Of a DNA stretch of 64,000 bases, positions 28,060-36,512 are shown piece by piece (position 1 is the first letter of the stretch; each line of letters starts with the position of its first letter). The position numbers and the translations under genes were made by a program. The notes under the pieces were generated by a model. It saw only the letters and a list, made by a program, of their open reading frames with translations. It ran no database searches and was not told the origin of the DNA. The DNA is taken from the NCBI GenBank assembly GCA_963702165.1, contig OY969722.1:2108001-2172000 (forward strand), read 5' to 3'. Source of the DNA: Terrimesophilobacter sp963702165 (GTDB lineage Bacteria > Actinomycetota > Actinomycetes > Actinomycetales > Microbacteriaceae).

Positions 28060-28127
28060 CGTGCAAATACTTGAACGTTTTGCGAAATCTAGTTAGTCGC
28101 TTACGAAAAACTCGTTTGCGATCAACA
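28060..28127 (-). repeat. Tn7-like terminal end, inverted (right) copy
   Basis: Read on the minus strand it begins TGTTGATCGCAAACGAG, then TTTTTCGTAA, matching 21 of the first 27 bases of the end at 2988 in opposite orientation. Repeat 1 is at 28100-28115, a weaker repeat at 28079-28094, and a poor third near 28060. The less regular spacing is what Tn7-family distal ends show. Confidence 0.65.
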
Positions 28128-28429
28128 CTTTTCGCAACCTATGTGAGACAGCGACTTGTCCGCGAGAGAGTTACCACTCGGAGCGGATTTCTAGTTCCCC
28201 CAGCAGCACTCAGGACGACGCAATCCCATTTGATGCCAATCAACGAGTTCTGCGAATCAGACGTGCGTCCGTAGACGGCAGGCAATTCCTACAAACCGCA
28301 CGGCTGCGTACACCGATTGCGAAAGCCGCATCGTTCCAACCAAGTCACTGTCCATCAAGTGATCTCACCTCTGCGCAGTCGCATGACACCCGAACCGTTG
28401 CGTCGCTTGACGCCCCCACCGTGCAGCCA

Positions 28430-28464
28430 TATTGTTTTTCAATAAATATCGATAATCAATAAAT
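28430..28464 (+). promoter_or_regulatory. AT-rich promoter/operator before DUF2975 gene
   Basis: A sharp AT-rich patch in GC-rich DNA with palindrome TATCGATA (28447-28454) overlapping TCAATAAAT direct repeats. It lies 20 bp before the GTG of the DUF2975 gene, whose partner is an HTH protein, so an autoregulatory operator is plausible. Confidence 0.4.
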
Positions 28465-28473
28465 GGGGTTACC

Positions 28474-29112
28474 GTGACAACGAAACTCGCTCAGCCACGA
28501 TCGGGACGCGCAACTTTGGTCGCCGTCGTAGCGATCTGCCTCATCGTCGGAGCAGCACTGGTGAGCGACGCAATGCGGGCGATAACCATTACCACGGGAC
28601 GCACCTTGTTCGCGTTCGGGGGTGCCGACGGACGGCTTCCGCTGTCGTACCTTCCGCAACTCTTGCAAGCCGATCTACGGGAGGGCGAAACCGGCTACCT
28701 GACCGACGCACCGCTATGGCTCAGGCTTCTGTGCGCTTCTCCGGCGGTAATTCATGCCATCACCATCGCACTCGCCGCGGTTGTCGTCATTCGCATTGTG
28801 AAAAGGATCGCTGCCGCACAACCCTTCGCTAATGCCGTTCTCCGCAACTGGACGCGACTGAGCTTGGTTCTTATCGTCGGCGGGATAGTTCAAGGCATCG
28901 TGGACACCATAGCCGGCAGCACAATCTTCGGCCTATCGGCATCGGGCATGGCTGGGGGCGATCATCCGTTGGGCGCCGACTACTCGGCCATCGGCACGAA
29001 TTTTCCTCAGTGGCCTTTCTTCACGATCCTTCTCGGTATCGTGGCGGCCGCCATTGCCACGGCGTTTCGCTCGGGAGCGCGGCTCGAAGAAGAGGCCGTC
29101 GGGGTTGTCTGA
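28474..29112 (+). CDS. DUF2975-like membrane protein
   Basis: 212 residues with four predicted helices (VAVVAICLIVGAALV; IHAITIALAAVVVIRIV; LSLVLIVGGIVQGIV; FTILLGIVAAAIATAF). The layout and the RIAAAQPFANAV loop after helix 2 are as in DUF2975 proteins. These usually pair with a short HTH protein, and that partner follows with overlap. Role unknown; family members are thought to sense or modulate via the HTH partner. Confidence 0.7.
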   Translation: MTTKLAQPRSGRATLVAVVAICLIVGAALVSDAMRAITITTGRTLFAFGGADGRLPLSYLPQLLQADLREGETGYLTDAPLWLRLLCASPAVIHAITIALAAVVVIRIVKRIAAAQPFANAVLRNWTRLSLVLIVGGIVQGIVDTIAGSTIFGLSASGMAGGDHPLGADYSAIGTNFPQWPFFTILLGIVAAAIATAFRSGARLEEEAVGVV

Positions 29113-29355
29113 AACCGAGCCCGGTCAAGATTTCGGAGGCAGTCCGCATCAAATTAGATGCCACCTAGACCAAGTTCTGGCCTCGCGCGGCATGACGCTG
29201 ACCGAGCTGTCCGAGCGCACCGGAATCACAATGGCTAACCTCTCCATACTCAAGACGAACAAGGGGCGAGCCGTCAGGTTTACGACAAGCTCACCGCCAT
29301 CTGCGTTGCTCTGGATACCACGCCTGCGGAGCTGTTCACGTTTGACGCAACCTGA
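29105..29355 (+). pseudogene. YozG-like HTH regulator, one frameshift
   Basis: Starts with TTG 29105, overlapping the DUF2975 stop. The core LDQVLASRGMTLTELSERTGITMANLSILK is a clear short Cro/CI-type HTH. The frame slips by one base near 29285; the other frame gives LTAICVALDTTPAELFTFDAT to the stop at 29353-29355, completing the usual 75-85-residue protein. It pairs with the upstream membrane protein. Confidence 0.7.
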
Positions 29356-29817
29356 AACACGGCACTCGCAGGGGTTCGAGCACCTCCTGCACCGCTTGTT
29401 TGCAGACGTCCGCCTCGACATCACCCAGATCGACACAAAGGGCCGCAGCTGCAACCCGTCCGAGTGGTTCGTCGTTCCGCTCGAAGTGATAAACCGGGCC
29501 AAGCTGCTCAAGAATCCTGTGCAGGTCGTCGAAGTCTGTTGAGTCCACGAAGCCTGAGCTTGGGTCCGTCCGAAGCTCGTTCCTGAGCCGGTCGGCGACT
29601 TCGCGATGGCGGATCGCGGAGCGTTGGTGGTGCAGGAGAACGTCTTCCTGGCGATGCCGAACATCCAGGGCCGTGTCTCCTCGTCCAGCGACGGGAGTGA
29701 GGAGATCGGCCGCTTCGTGCGGGGACTCGTACGCCGCATCAGGTACGCGAGCAGGGCGGGGCGCGTATTCCGCGACTGCCCGCTCGATGCGCGCCGGTAG
29801 TCAGCTCGAGCGTTCAC
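29336..29817 (-). pseudogene. ECF sigma factor remnant, several frameshifts
   Basis: Pieces of an ECF sigma-70 factor are spread over three frames: IERAVAEYAPRPA and LLAYLMRRTSP; EETRPWMFGIARKTF (region 2); HHQRSAIRHREVADRLRNEL; STDFDDLHRILEQLGPV; NDEPLGRVAAAALCVDLGDV (region 4). At least three frame changes are needed and no one frame holds a whole domain. It overlaps the end of the HTH gene on the other strand by about 20 bp. Confidence 0.5.
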
Positions 29818-29881
29818 GGCCGCCTGGGAACGCAGGTCGTGCCGCTGGCTGCGACCCAGACCATGTCGCCGGCCCGACGAA

Positions 29882-30199
29882 TTATCGCGAAGTGATGATT
29901 CGCGTCGCTCCTTGGTCGTCCGCGGATCCGTTCACCGGTTTTCCACGAAGCTGATGCTTGTCGATATAGGACATGACAAGTCCCGCCGCAATGAGCGAAG
30001 CGCCCAGTGGCGGCAGGACTGCCCTCGCTACGAGGAGGCCGAACTCAATCGCGACCATCACATCCTGAGCGAGAGTTCTACCTCCGTCGAAAAAAGAGTA
30101 CACAAGCGGAGAAACCGTCACCGTCAGGACCGCGCCTCCGATCAAGACGGCGACCCCCCACCAAGCGACCAGGGCTGGCTTCAACTGGAACAGGCGCAC
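29882..30199 (-). CDS. Small membrane protein
   Basis: 105 residues with three hydrophobic segments (VAWWGVAVLIGGAVLTVTV; VMVAIEFGLLVARAVL; LGASLIAAGLVMSYI). The frame is intact from an ATG. No family or partner recognised; it lies between two decayed genes. Confidence 0.5.
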   Translation of the reverse strand: MRLFQLKPALVAWWGVAVLIGGAVLTVTVSPLVYSFFDGGRTLAQDVMVAIEFGLLVARAVLPPLGASLIAAGLVMSYIDKHQLRGKPVNGSADDQGATRIITSR

Positions 30200-30279
30200 A
30201 GTTTGACCTCTCGAAGAATCATCGGTTCCTCATTACAGCATACGGGCCGCTGCGACCTCGTGTTGGTCGACTCGTTGCG

Positions 30280-30950
30280 CTAAGCGCTCTTCCGATACGT
30301 CGCGCGGAACACCGCATCCTCAAACCACTTCTTAAAGTCTTGGTTGTCGGAATACTCCTTGAACAGCTGGGTCTCGTCCTTGACGAGGTCGAGCATGACC
30401 TTGCTGAGCGCATCGACCATCGCGACCTTCGCGTTCGCCTTATCGTTGTTCGCCATCGCTGTCCGGTAGACCGGGTCCTCGGCGACCTTGGCGGGAACTT
30501 CCTCCGTCACTCGCTGCCGGATGCGTTCCTCGTCCTGCCAAGGTATGTTGCCGAACAAGGCGTTGAAGGACGCCACGATCTCACTCAATCTCTCCAACTC
30601 GGGTTCCGGCCGTCCGCCAGCTCCCGTGTGGGGCACCGGGTCAATTTCCGCTTCGCCATCGGCTAGAGCGATCTTCATGGCCGTGCGCTTTTCCGCGCGG
30701 AATGAGTCGAGATCGATACTCTCGAGCACGCCCGCAGACAGGTCCTCGCCTTGAGGAGAGGGGCAGCTTTGGCACCAGGAACCCGAGGTAGATCGATAGC
30801 TTCTCCCACCAAATGTTCGAGTACGGAAGGATCGCCGAAAGGAATCCGTAGGTGCGCACGAATGCCTTCGCCGAACCCTTGAAAGCGACTTGTTCGTCCT
30901 CGTCCATACCCTCGACAGAGCATGCGTGTCGAGCGCGAGTCGCGGTAACG
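30280..30950 (-). pseudogene. hsdR: Type I restriction HsdR, C-terminal remnant
   Basis: Only the tail of a type I restriction motor subunit remains. DEDEQVAFKGSAKAFVRTYGF and ILPYSNIWWEKLSIYLGFL read in one frame to about 30760. After a frame change, LESIDLDSFRAEKRTAMKI and LSEIVASFNALFGNIPW run to KKWFEDAVFRATYRKSA at 30280, the characteristic HsdR C-terminus. About 220 of roughly 1000 residues are left; nuclease and helicase parts, hsdM and hsdS are absent from the window. Confidence 0.65.
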
Positions 30951-31017
30951 CGGCGTTCGACCGGGCGCCAAGGTCTCACGTGCCACGAGAACTCACAGAC
31001 ACCGCGAATCGCCACTC

Positions 31018-31458
31018 TTGCCTTGTTGGGCGCGGCACTTGTTTTGGGCCACGGTGATGACTGCCGTGATCGTTGGACTGGGCCTCACCGCATGCGTCGC
31101 CACCGGTCCAGCCATCTTTGATCGTCAGGGCTCCGATGCCGACCAGCTTCCGAACAACGTGGTCATACCGCCTGAACAAGAGATCGACCCGGACAGCGTG
31201 AGGCTTGCCGGCAGCCGCGACGGCGTCGACTATTACGTGGCGAAACACAGCAGCCGTCACCCGGGCGTGTGCCTCGTGATAAACAACGCAGAAGCTTCTG
31301 ATGATTGGGTCGTCGGATGCGGAGGAGACACTGAGGTAGGAGCCGGCTCAACGAAGGTGGGCAAGGCTACCTACTTTGCCTCGACCCCTGGCGCACGAGA
31401 GATTCCCGAGGGCTGGATCCGACTGAATGAGAATCTGATCATTCATCCGGCCCCGTAA
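31018..31458 (+). CDS. Putative small lipoprotein
   Basis: 146 residues if read from TTG 31018, which gives a signal ending LGLTAC; an ATG at 31057 would leave the signal too short. The mature part (DPDSVRLAGSRDGVDYYVAKH; VCLVINNAEASDDWVVGCGG; GSTKVGKATYF; EGWIRLNENLIIHP) is compact, with two cysteines that may pair. The sequence resembles small secreted actinobacterial proteins of unknown function. The start is uncertain. Confidence 0.55.
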   Translation: MPCWARHLFWATVMTAVIVGLGLTACVATGPAIFDRQGSDADQLPNNVVIPPEQEIDPDSVRLAGSRDGVDYYVAKHSSRHPGVCLVINNAEASDDWVVGCGGDTEVGAGSTKVGKATYFASTPGAREIPEGWIRLNENLIIHPAP

Positions 31459-31597
31459 CCGCGGGGATCGTTGACCGCGCTCCGACCGACCAGGAGAGAG
31501 GGCCGCGCTCCAATCCCATTTGCTCCTTAGTCTTGCTCAGCTTCGTTGCCGGGGTCTACACTCGCTGACGGACGCTCACCAAACCTAGGGGGATGGG

Positions 31598-32477
31598 ATG
31601 CACAACACACTCAAGCGCACAGCGCTCGTCGGGGCACTCGCGATCGGACTGGTCGCGGTCTCCGCGCCCGCGGCACACGCGGCGATCACGGGACCGGTGC
31701 CCGACGACTACCAGCCCGCAGCCAATCAGACCGTGAGCGTATCGGTCGGCTGCGACCCGCTGACGGACTGGGCCCTCCAGCTCCAATACGACGAGGGCGG
31801 ACCCATGGCCATCGACCGAACCGGGACGACGAATGCCATCGGCGCTGACAGCACGATCGTCACGGTGCCCGCCACCCTCACGTCTGGCACGCCGCTGACC
31901 CTCATGCTCTGGTGCGGAACGACCACTCCAGACGACTCCGATCCGTCGGTCGAGGTCGCGAGCGTGGGGATGATGGTGGCCGGTGCACCGTTCATCAGCA
32001 TCTCGCCATCGACTGCCGCGCCAGGAGACACGATCACCGCCAATCTGCGCTTCTGCGATCCGTTCGAACCGATCCTGTTCCGGCTTTTCAATCCCGTCGG
32101 CGGTGCCGCGGACTTCGTCGACCAGGTCCTCACCGCGGATGCCTCAGGCAACGTGCTGGGTGCCACCGTTGTCATCCCGGTCACCGGCTACGCCGCGGGG
32201 GACGCGTACGGGGCCGCGATGTTCTGCGGGGGCGTTGAGACGGCCGACCCGACTGACTTCTCGAACGTTGTCTTCGGCGACATCATCGCCGCCCCGCCGG
32301 CGCCGCCCGCTCCGCCCGCCCCGCCCGCTGGCGCTGGCTTGGCCGACACGGGCATCGAGCCCGGCGCTCTCCCGTGGGCGGCCGCGATCGCCCTGCTCGG
32401 CGGGGCTGCCCTGCTGCTCACCCGGCGCACCGCTCGCTGGGTCGCTCCGGAAACGTCCAATTCCCGAGAAAGACTGA
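31598..32477 (+). CDS. Cell-wall-anchored surface protein (LAxTG)
   Basis: Signal peptide MHNTLKRTALVGALAIGLVAVSAPAAHA, then a beta-rich region of about 200 residues with two paired cysteines per half (GCDPLTDW; LWCGTT; RFCDPFE; MFCGG). A proline-alanine stalk (PAPPAPPAPPAG) follows, then LADTG, a hydrophobic helix and RRTAR. LAxTG is the signal for class E sortases of high-GC Gram-positives. The frame as read runs on past the terminator; a one-base slip near 32440 gives a stop at 32475-32477 inside the hairpin, which I take as the true end. Confidence 0.68.
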
Positions 32478-32506
32478 GGGGACGCGATTGGTGCCGCGCC
32501 CCCTCA
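32475..32506. terminator. Bidirectional terminator hairpin
   Basis: TGAGGGG (32475-32481) pairs with CCCCTCA (32500-32506) and CGCG (32483-32486) with CGCG (32495-32498), with an 8-base loop. It lies between two convergent genes and fits a shared rho-independent-type stem without a strong U run. Confidence 0.7.
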
Positions 32507-32514
32507 ACGAACGA

Positions 32515-33201
32515 TTACGCCTGCGCTGGTTGCGGTTCCACCAGGGCCGCACGGGGAGCGACCCCGAGCCGACGCACGGTGATAAGCATGGCCGGGAGCC
32601 AGAGCAACTGCCCAAGACCGAGCACCAGCTCGGAGGCGCCGGCAGTCAGCAGGTGCCCGACGACGAACAGTGCGAACGCCCACAACGGGATGGCCTGCTC
32701 GCGCCACAGACCAAACGCCAGCACCAGCGGTGCGACCAGGAAAGTCACGATGAAGAACATCACCAGCACCGTACCCAAGGCATCGCCTCGGCGCCCGCCC
32801 ACGCGGCAACGCCGGCGTCCCGTCCTTCGGCGGGCATCCCGCGCGAGAACGGACAGCATCACGGTGTAGAAGCCCAAGTGCGCGCCGTGGGCAACTGCGC
32901 TGGCTAAGCCCAGCAGGCCACCGACGAGCGCCAGAATCGGACGGCTGCGACGGATGAGGGCGACGATCGCAACCACGGCCACCGCCCAGGCGGTCGTTCC
33001 GAGCAGCACTGCGAGGCCGTGGAAGACCCAGGCGTCCGGGTTGGCGGCGATCGCGTCGATCTGCGCCCGGTAGATGGCGCTGTCGCTCTCATGAGCTACA
33101 GGGCTGCCCTCGACCAGCAACCGAAGGAACTCGCCGGCGGTGAGCAAGAGCGGTGCCGCGATGAGCGCCACGATCGCGGTGATTCGATGTGCTGGATGCA
33201 T
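32515..33201 (-). CDS. Multi-helix membrane protein of unknown function
   Basis: 228 residues. The ATG at 33201 has GGAG six bases upstream, so longer readings are rejected. Hydrophobic segments include AIVALIAAPLLLTAGEFL, GLAVLLGTTAWAVAVVAIVAL, ILALVGGLLGLASAVAHGA, VLVMFFIVTFLVAPLVLAFGL and ALFVVGHLLTAGASELVLG. The arginine-rich block RDARRRTGRRRCRVGGRRGD between helices reads like a short out-of-frame stretch, so a compensated pair of indels is possible there. No named family. Confidence 0.6.
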   Translation of the reverse strand: MHPAHRITAIVALIAAPLLLTAGEFLRLLVEGSPVAHESDSAIYRAQIDAIAANPDAWVFHGLAVLLGTTAWAVAVVAIVALIRRSRPILALVGGLLGLASAVAHGAHLGFYTVMLSVLARDARRRTGRRRCRVGGRRGDALGTVLVMFFIVTFLVAPLVLAFGLWREQAIPLWAFALFVVGHLLTAGASELVLGLGQLLWLPAMLITVRRLGVAPRAALVEPQPAQA

Positions 33202-33433
33202 AGGGTCTCCTCGTGAAGCCGTAGGCGAGGCGTATTCCGTCGCGGGCGGTCCGCGTCGCTTCTCGCCGACATCGACGCTAGGTTTTCGACCGCCGGCGGC
33301 ACATCGCCCGTGAGGCACAGGGCGGCCTCGTTCGTGGAGCATCCCGTCGCCGTCCGAACCGACGCGGAGGACGACCCCGGCGTCGTCCATCGGGAGGATC
33401 CGCGCGATATAGGGCCGCTATTAGGCTCAACGC

Positions 33434-35051
33434 GTGAGGACGCGCATCGTGGACGCAGCCTGGTGCTGGTCGCCGTATCGGCGGCGTTCGTCGCAGTCCT
33501 GAACCTCGACGCCGACCCGCTGCTGGGCTCGTGGCTCTTCGCGTCGATTCTGTTCTCGCTGCTCGCGCTGAGCGTCCGGGCGGCAATCTCGGCAGTGATC
33601 GCTGCCCGTCACCAGCGGCGGCGCGCCACCGTGGTGCAGGACCTCTCCACCGACGACGCCGTGGAGGCTGCGCTGGCGCTGGAGCGCGGACGGATGTCAG
33701 CAGACATCGTGGCGACGGTGCGCCAGTCCCTCGAACGAACGACCGTGCTGACAGAGTCACTGTCACGGGCTGGGGACGCCCGGCCGGGCCTGCGCGCCAT
33801 CCAGGCCGAGGGACGCGCAGCAGCGGTCGAGTTGCGCCGCCAGCTCGGGTTGCTGCGCGACGAGGAACCCGATCACCCGGCACCGCCGACCACAGCGCCC
33901 AGTACGCATCGGCTCCGGCGCCGCGACATGCTTCTCGGCGTCGTAATGGTCACCCTCGCCCTGGTTCTCGGCGTGTTCGACGCGGACAACACCGCCCATT
34001 CGGCGATCCAGATCGGGTTCACAGCGACGGCGGCGGCAACCGTCGCGCTGTGGCGACTCAACCCGGGGCTGGCCGCCACGATCAACGCGCTGATCACGGC
34101 GGCGGCGCTCGGGATCGGGGACCCGTATCGTCTGATCTGTGGATGCTGGTCACGAACGGGCTGCTGATCTGGGCGTGCGTCGCCCGGCCGGTGCGGGACA
34201 GGTTCACCGTTCTCGGGCCGTTCGCGATGATCGTCGCGGCGATGGTTAACGAGTGGGTGACGAATCAGCCCAATGTGCACGTCATGGCGATCGTGCTGCA
34301 ATCGCGCTCGTCACCGCGGTCGGGTTCCGGTTCGCGGACGCCAGCAGCGGACAAAACGAGCGGATGGCCGCGTCGCGCGAGCGGGAGCTCACCGAGGCCG
34401 CGACGCGAGCGGTCCGGGCGGATCGACTGCGGTTTGCCCGCGAACTGCATGACACCGTCTCGGGGACGGTCGGCACGATCACCATGCATGCGGCGGCGGC
34501 CGAGATGCTCTGGGAATCCAGTCGCGAGGCAGCGCACGAATCCATCGGCATCGTCCATCGAGCGATCGGCAGCGCGCTGGCCGACCTCGAGCACCTCATG
34601 CCGACGCTGGATGCGGCACGCGGCGAGCCCGAACGACCGGCGGGGGTGCCCGACGATGGTCTCGGCGGGATCGACGACCTGGTTGGGCGGATGCGGGATG
34701 CGGGCGTGGCGGTCGAAGCCGACCTGGATTCGACCGTGAAGAACCGCCGGCAACAGTGACCCTGACGGCGTATCGCGTGGTCCAGGAGGCGCTGTCCAAC
34801 TGTGCGCGGCACGCTCCGGGCGCCCGGTCGGTGACTCCGGGTGCGTCGGGTCGCCGACGAGCTGACGGTGGAGGTGCTGGACGACGGTCCCGGACTGCGG
34901 GGAGCCCAGCCGGGTTATGGCCAAGTCGGGATGCGTGAACGCGTCGCTGCGCTGGTGGGACCGTTTCGCTGCAGCCGGGCACTGGTGGAGTCGGGCTGCG
35001 GATCCGCGCCACCTTGCCGCTGGACGCGGTGGTCGAGGCGGTGACCGATGA
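33434..35051 (+). pseudogene. Two-component histidine kinase, four or more frameshifts
   Basis: Kinase of the NarX/DesK class upstream of a NarL-type regulator. Successive frames hold: membrane helices (LVLVAVSAAFVAVLNL; LFASILFSLLALSVRAA; LLGVVMVTLALVLGVF) to about 34125; LLIWACVARPVRDRFTVLG to about 34290; the dimerisation box ADRLRFARELHDTVSGTVG with its His, to about 34740; LTAYRVVQEALSNCARHA to about 34830; and the ATPase ELTVEVLDDGPGLRG and GMRERVAAL to about 35000. All functional parts exist; density of breaks suggests bad sequence or a dying gene. Confidence 0.7.
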
Positions 35052-35683
35052 TCCGCGTACTGCTCGCCGACGACCACGTGCTGCTGCGCGGGGGCGTGGC
35101 AGCCGTGCTCGGCAGCGACCCCGACATCGAGGTGGTGGGAGAAGTCGACTCCGGGCCGGCTGCGGTGGAGGCGGCCGGGCGGCTGAACCCGGACGTTGTA
35201 CTGATGGACGTGCAGATGCCGGGCGGGGACGGGATCACCGCAACTTCTGAGGTTCTTCGGATGGCTCCGGCTACCCGGGTGATCGTACTGACAATGTTCG
35301 ACCTGGACGAGTACGTGCTCGGGGCCCTGCGCGCCGGGGCTTCCGGCTTCCTGATCAAGACCACAGCGCCCAAGGACGTTCTTGCCGCCGTGCGAGACTG
35401 CGCAGCGGGTGAGGCCGCCTTCGGGCGGAGCGTGATCGATCGACTGGTCAACAGCTATGTGAACTCCGCGCCGCCTCCCCTGCCACCCGGATTGGACGCT
35501 CTCACCCCCCGTGAGCACGAGGTGCTGCGCGAGATGGCCAAAGGCATGTCAAATGCCGAGATCGGCACCGAACTATTCATGGCCGAAACCACGGTGAAGA
35601 CGCATGTGGCGCGAATCCTGGCCAAGCTCCAGGTCCGGGACCGCCTTCGCGCGGTGGTGATCGCGCACAGGGCCGGGTTGTAG
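35048..35683 (+). CDS. NarL/LuxR-type response regulator
   Basis: 211 residues, intact. The receiver domain has ADDH at residues 7-10, the phosphorylated Asp in VVLMDVQMPG (about residue 55), and LTMF and FLIKTTAP (Lys near 104). The LuxR-type HTH near the C-terminus reads LTPREHEVLREMAKGMSNAEIG then TTVKTHV. Its ATG overlaps the end of the kinase gene, forming a kinase-regulator pair. Target genes are unknown; the wall protein and membrane protein upstream are candidates by proximity only. Confidence 0.9.
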   Translation: MIRVLLADDHVLLRGGVAAVLGSDPDIEVVGEVDSGPAAVEAAGRLNPDVVLMDVQMPGGDGITATSEVLRMAPATRVIVLTMFDLDEYVLGALRAGASGFLIKTTAPKDVLAAVRDCAAGEAAFGRSVIDRLVNSYVNSAPPPLPPGLDALTPREHEVLREMAKGMSNAEIGTELFMAETTVKTHVARILAKLQVRDRLRAVVIAHRAGL

Positions 35684-35690
35684 AAGTGAG

Positions 35691-36452
35691 CTAGACCCCG
35701 CCGCGCGCGGCCCACGCCACCGCGGTCACGGTGAACGGGCCATCCGGCAGTTCGGCGCGACACCGCTCCCGGATGTGATCCCGCCGATCAGCGTCGGCCC
35801 GCGCCAGGTACTCCCCCGCCGGCCCGACCCCGGCCGTGTACGGCTGCCACCATTCGTCGAAGCCCGCGTGCTCCATGCTGACCTCGAGTGCCGCGCCGAC
35901 AACGTCACCGAGGCCGGCCTCGCCGAAAAGTCGCTCAAGGTCGCCCTCGCGTGTCCCAGCGCGTTCCGACTCGTCGACCAGTCCCGGGTCCGTCTCGCTT
36001 GCGACCCGCCAGAACAAGCTCAGCGGTGACCGTCGGCCAGCGAAATCCCACACGCACGCCGCGACGACACCGCCCTCGCGGGTGACGCGCCGCATTTCCG
36101 CGAGCCCGGCCACCGGATCGGGCATGAAGTGCACCACCAACTGTGCGAGCGTGACATCGAAGAAGCCATTGCCGAAGGGCAATGCCTCCGCACTGGCCTG
36201 CACCACCTCGGCTCCAGGATGCCGTTGCCTCGTGGCCTCGACGAACCCACTCGACGGGTCGACCGCCGCGACAGCGGACTCACCGAGCCGCTCGGCCAAC
36301 TCAGTGGTGAGCGCGCCGGTACCGCATCCGACATCCAACGCTCGCTGACTCGTCGTGACACCGGCCAGGTCGGCCAGCTGCGGGGAGAGCATCCGCGAGT
36401 ACCTGCCCATGAAACTGTCGTAGGCCTGCGCTGACACGCTGTCGAAGCTCAC
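35691..36452 (-). CDS. Class I SAM-dependent methyltransferase
   Basis: 253 residues. Motif I ALDVGCGTGALTTEL (about residues 38-52), the acidic loop AAVDPSS, ASAEALPF and FDVTLAQLVVHFM are the standard Rossmann-type methyltransferase motifs of the Methyltransf_11 kind. Substrate not identifiable. It is convergent with the response-regulator gene, 7 bp apart. Confidence 0.82.
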   Translation of the reverse strand: MSFDSVSAQAYDSFMGRYSRMLSPQLADLAGVTTSQRALDVGCGTGALTTELAERLGESAVAAVDPSSGFVEATRQRHPGAEVVQASAEALPFGNGFFDVTLAQLVVHFMPDPVAGLAEMRRVTREGGVVAACVWDFAGRRSPLSLFWRVASETDPGLVDESERAGTREGDLERLFGEAGLGDVVGAALEVSMEHAGFDEWWQPYTAGVGPAGEYLARADADRRDHIRERCRAELPDGPFTVTAVAWAARGGV

Positions 36453-36512
36453 GGCGGCAGTCTACGTTCGAACCCCGCATCCGGACCCGGGCGGCTCAGC
36501 TAGATTGGCGAT

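Larger units (their letters stand above)
2988..28127 (+). mobile_element. Tn7-like transposon island, outer limits
   Basis: The left limit is a TGTGAATCCC terminus with three TnsB-type repeats (2988-3056). The right limit is an inverted terminus ending at 28127. Inside lie tnsA-tnsB-tnsC-tniQ (15807-21499) and cargo. A second terminus in the same orientation as the left one sits at 26002, so the span may be two elements side by side. Flanking 5-bp sequences are AATAA (2983-2987) and CTTTT (28128-28132) and do not match, so 2988-28127 may not be the product of one insertion. tnsA lies unusually far (12.8 kb) from the left end. Confidence 0.6.
26002..28127 (+). mobile_element. Small Tn7-end-bounded unit without tns genes
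   Basis: 2126 bp between the second terminal end and the inverted terminus at 28127. The flanking 5-mers CTTTG (25997-26001) and CTTTT (28128-28132) agree at four of five positions, as expected for a slightly decayed 5-bp target duplication. It holds a chimeric ATPase/exported ORF and a membrane-protein gene, no transposase. It would need tns functions supplied from 15807-21499. Confidence 0.5.
27759..28473. other. Gene-poor stretch containing the right transposon terminus
   Basis: No supported gene in 715 bp. It contains the inverted Tn7-like end (28060-28127), the near-match target duplication just after it, and an AT-rich promoter-like segment near 28430-28465 before the DUF2975 gene. Confidence 0.5.

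Noticed and set aside
29149..29817. Single 222-residue minus-strand protein
   Set aside because: The frame strings together pieces of a frameshifted sigma factor with non-coding translation; treated as a remnant.
32478..32869. Continuation of the LAxTG protein frame past 32477
   Set aside because: It crosses a perfect terminator stem and runs antisense to the next gene; sortase substrates end soon after the hydrophobic tail.
33531..34739. 402-codon plus-strand frame in the kinase region
   Set aside because: Mostly the wrong frame of the histidine kinase; only a short middle part belongs to it because of a frameshift.
34265..35518. 417-codon minus-strand frame opposite kinase/regulator
   Set aside because: Shadow of the response regulator and kinase; His/Pro/Arg-rich and without domains.
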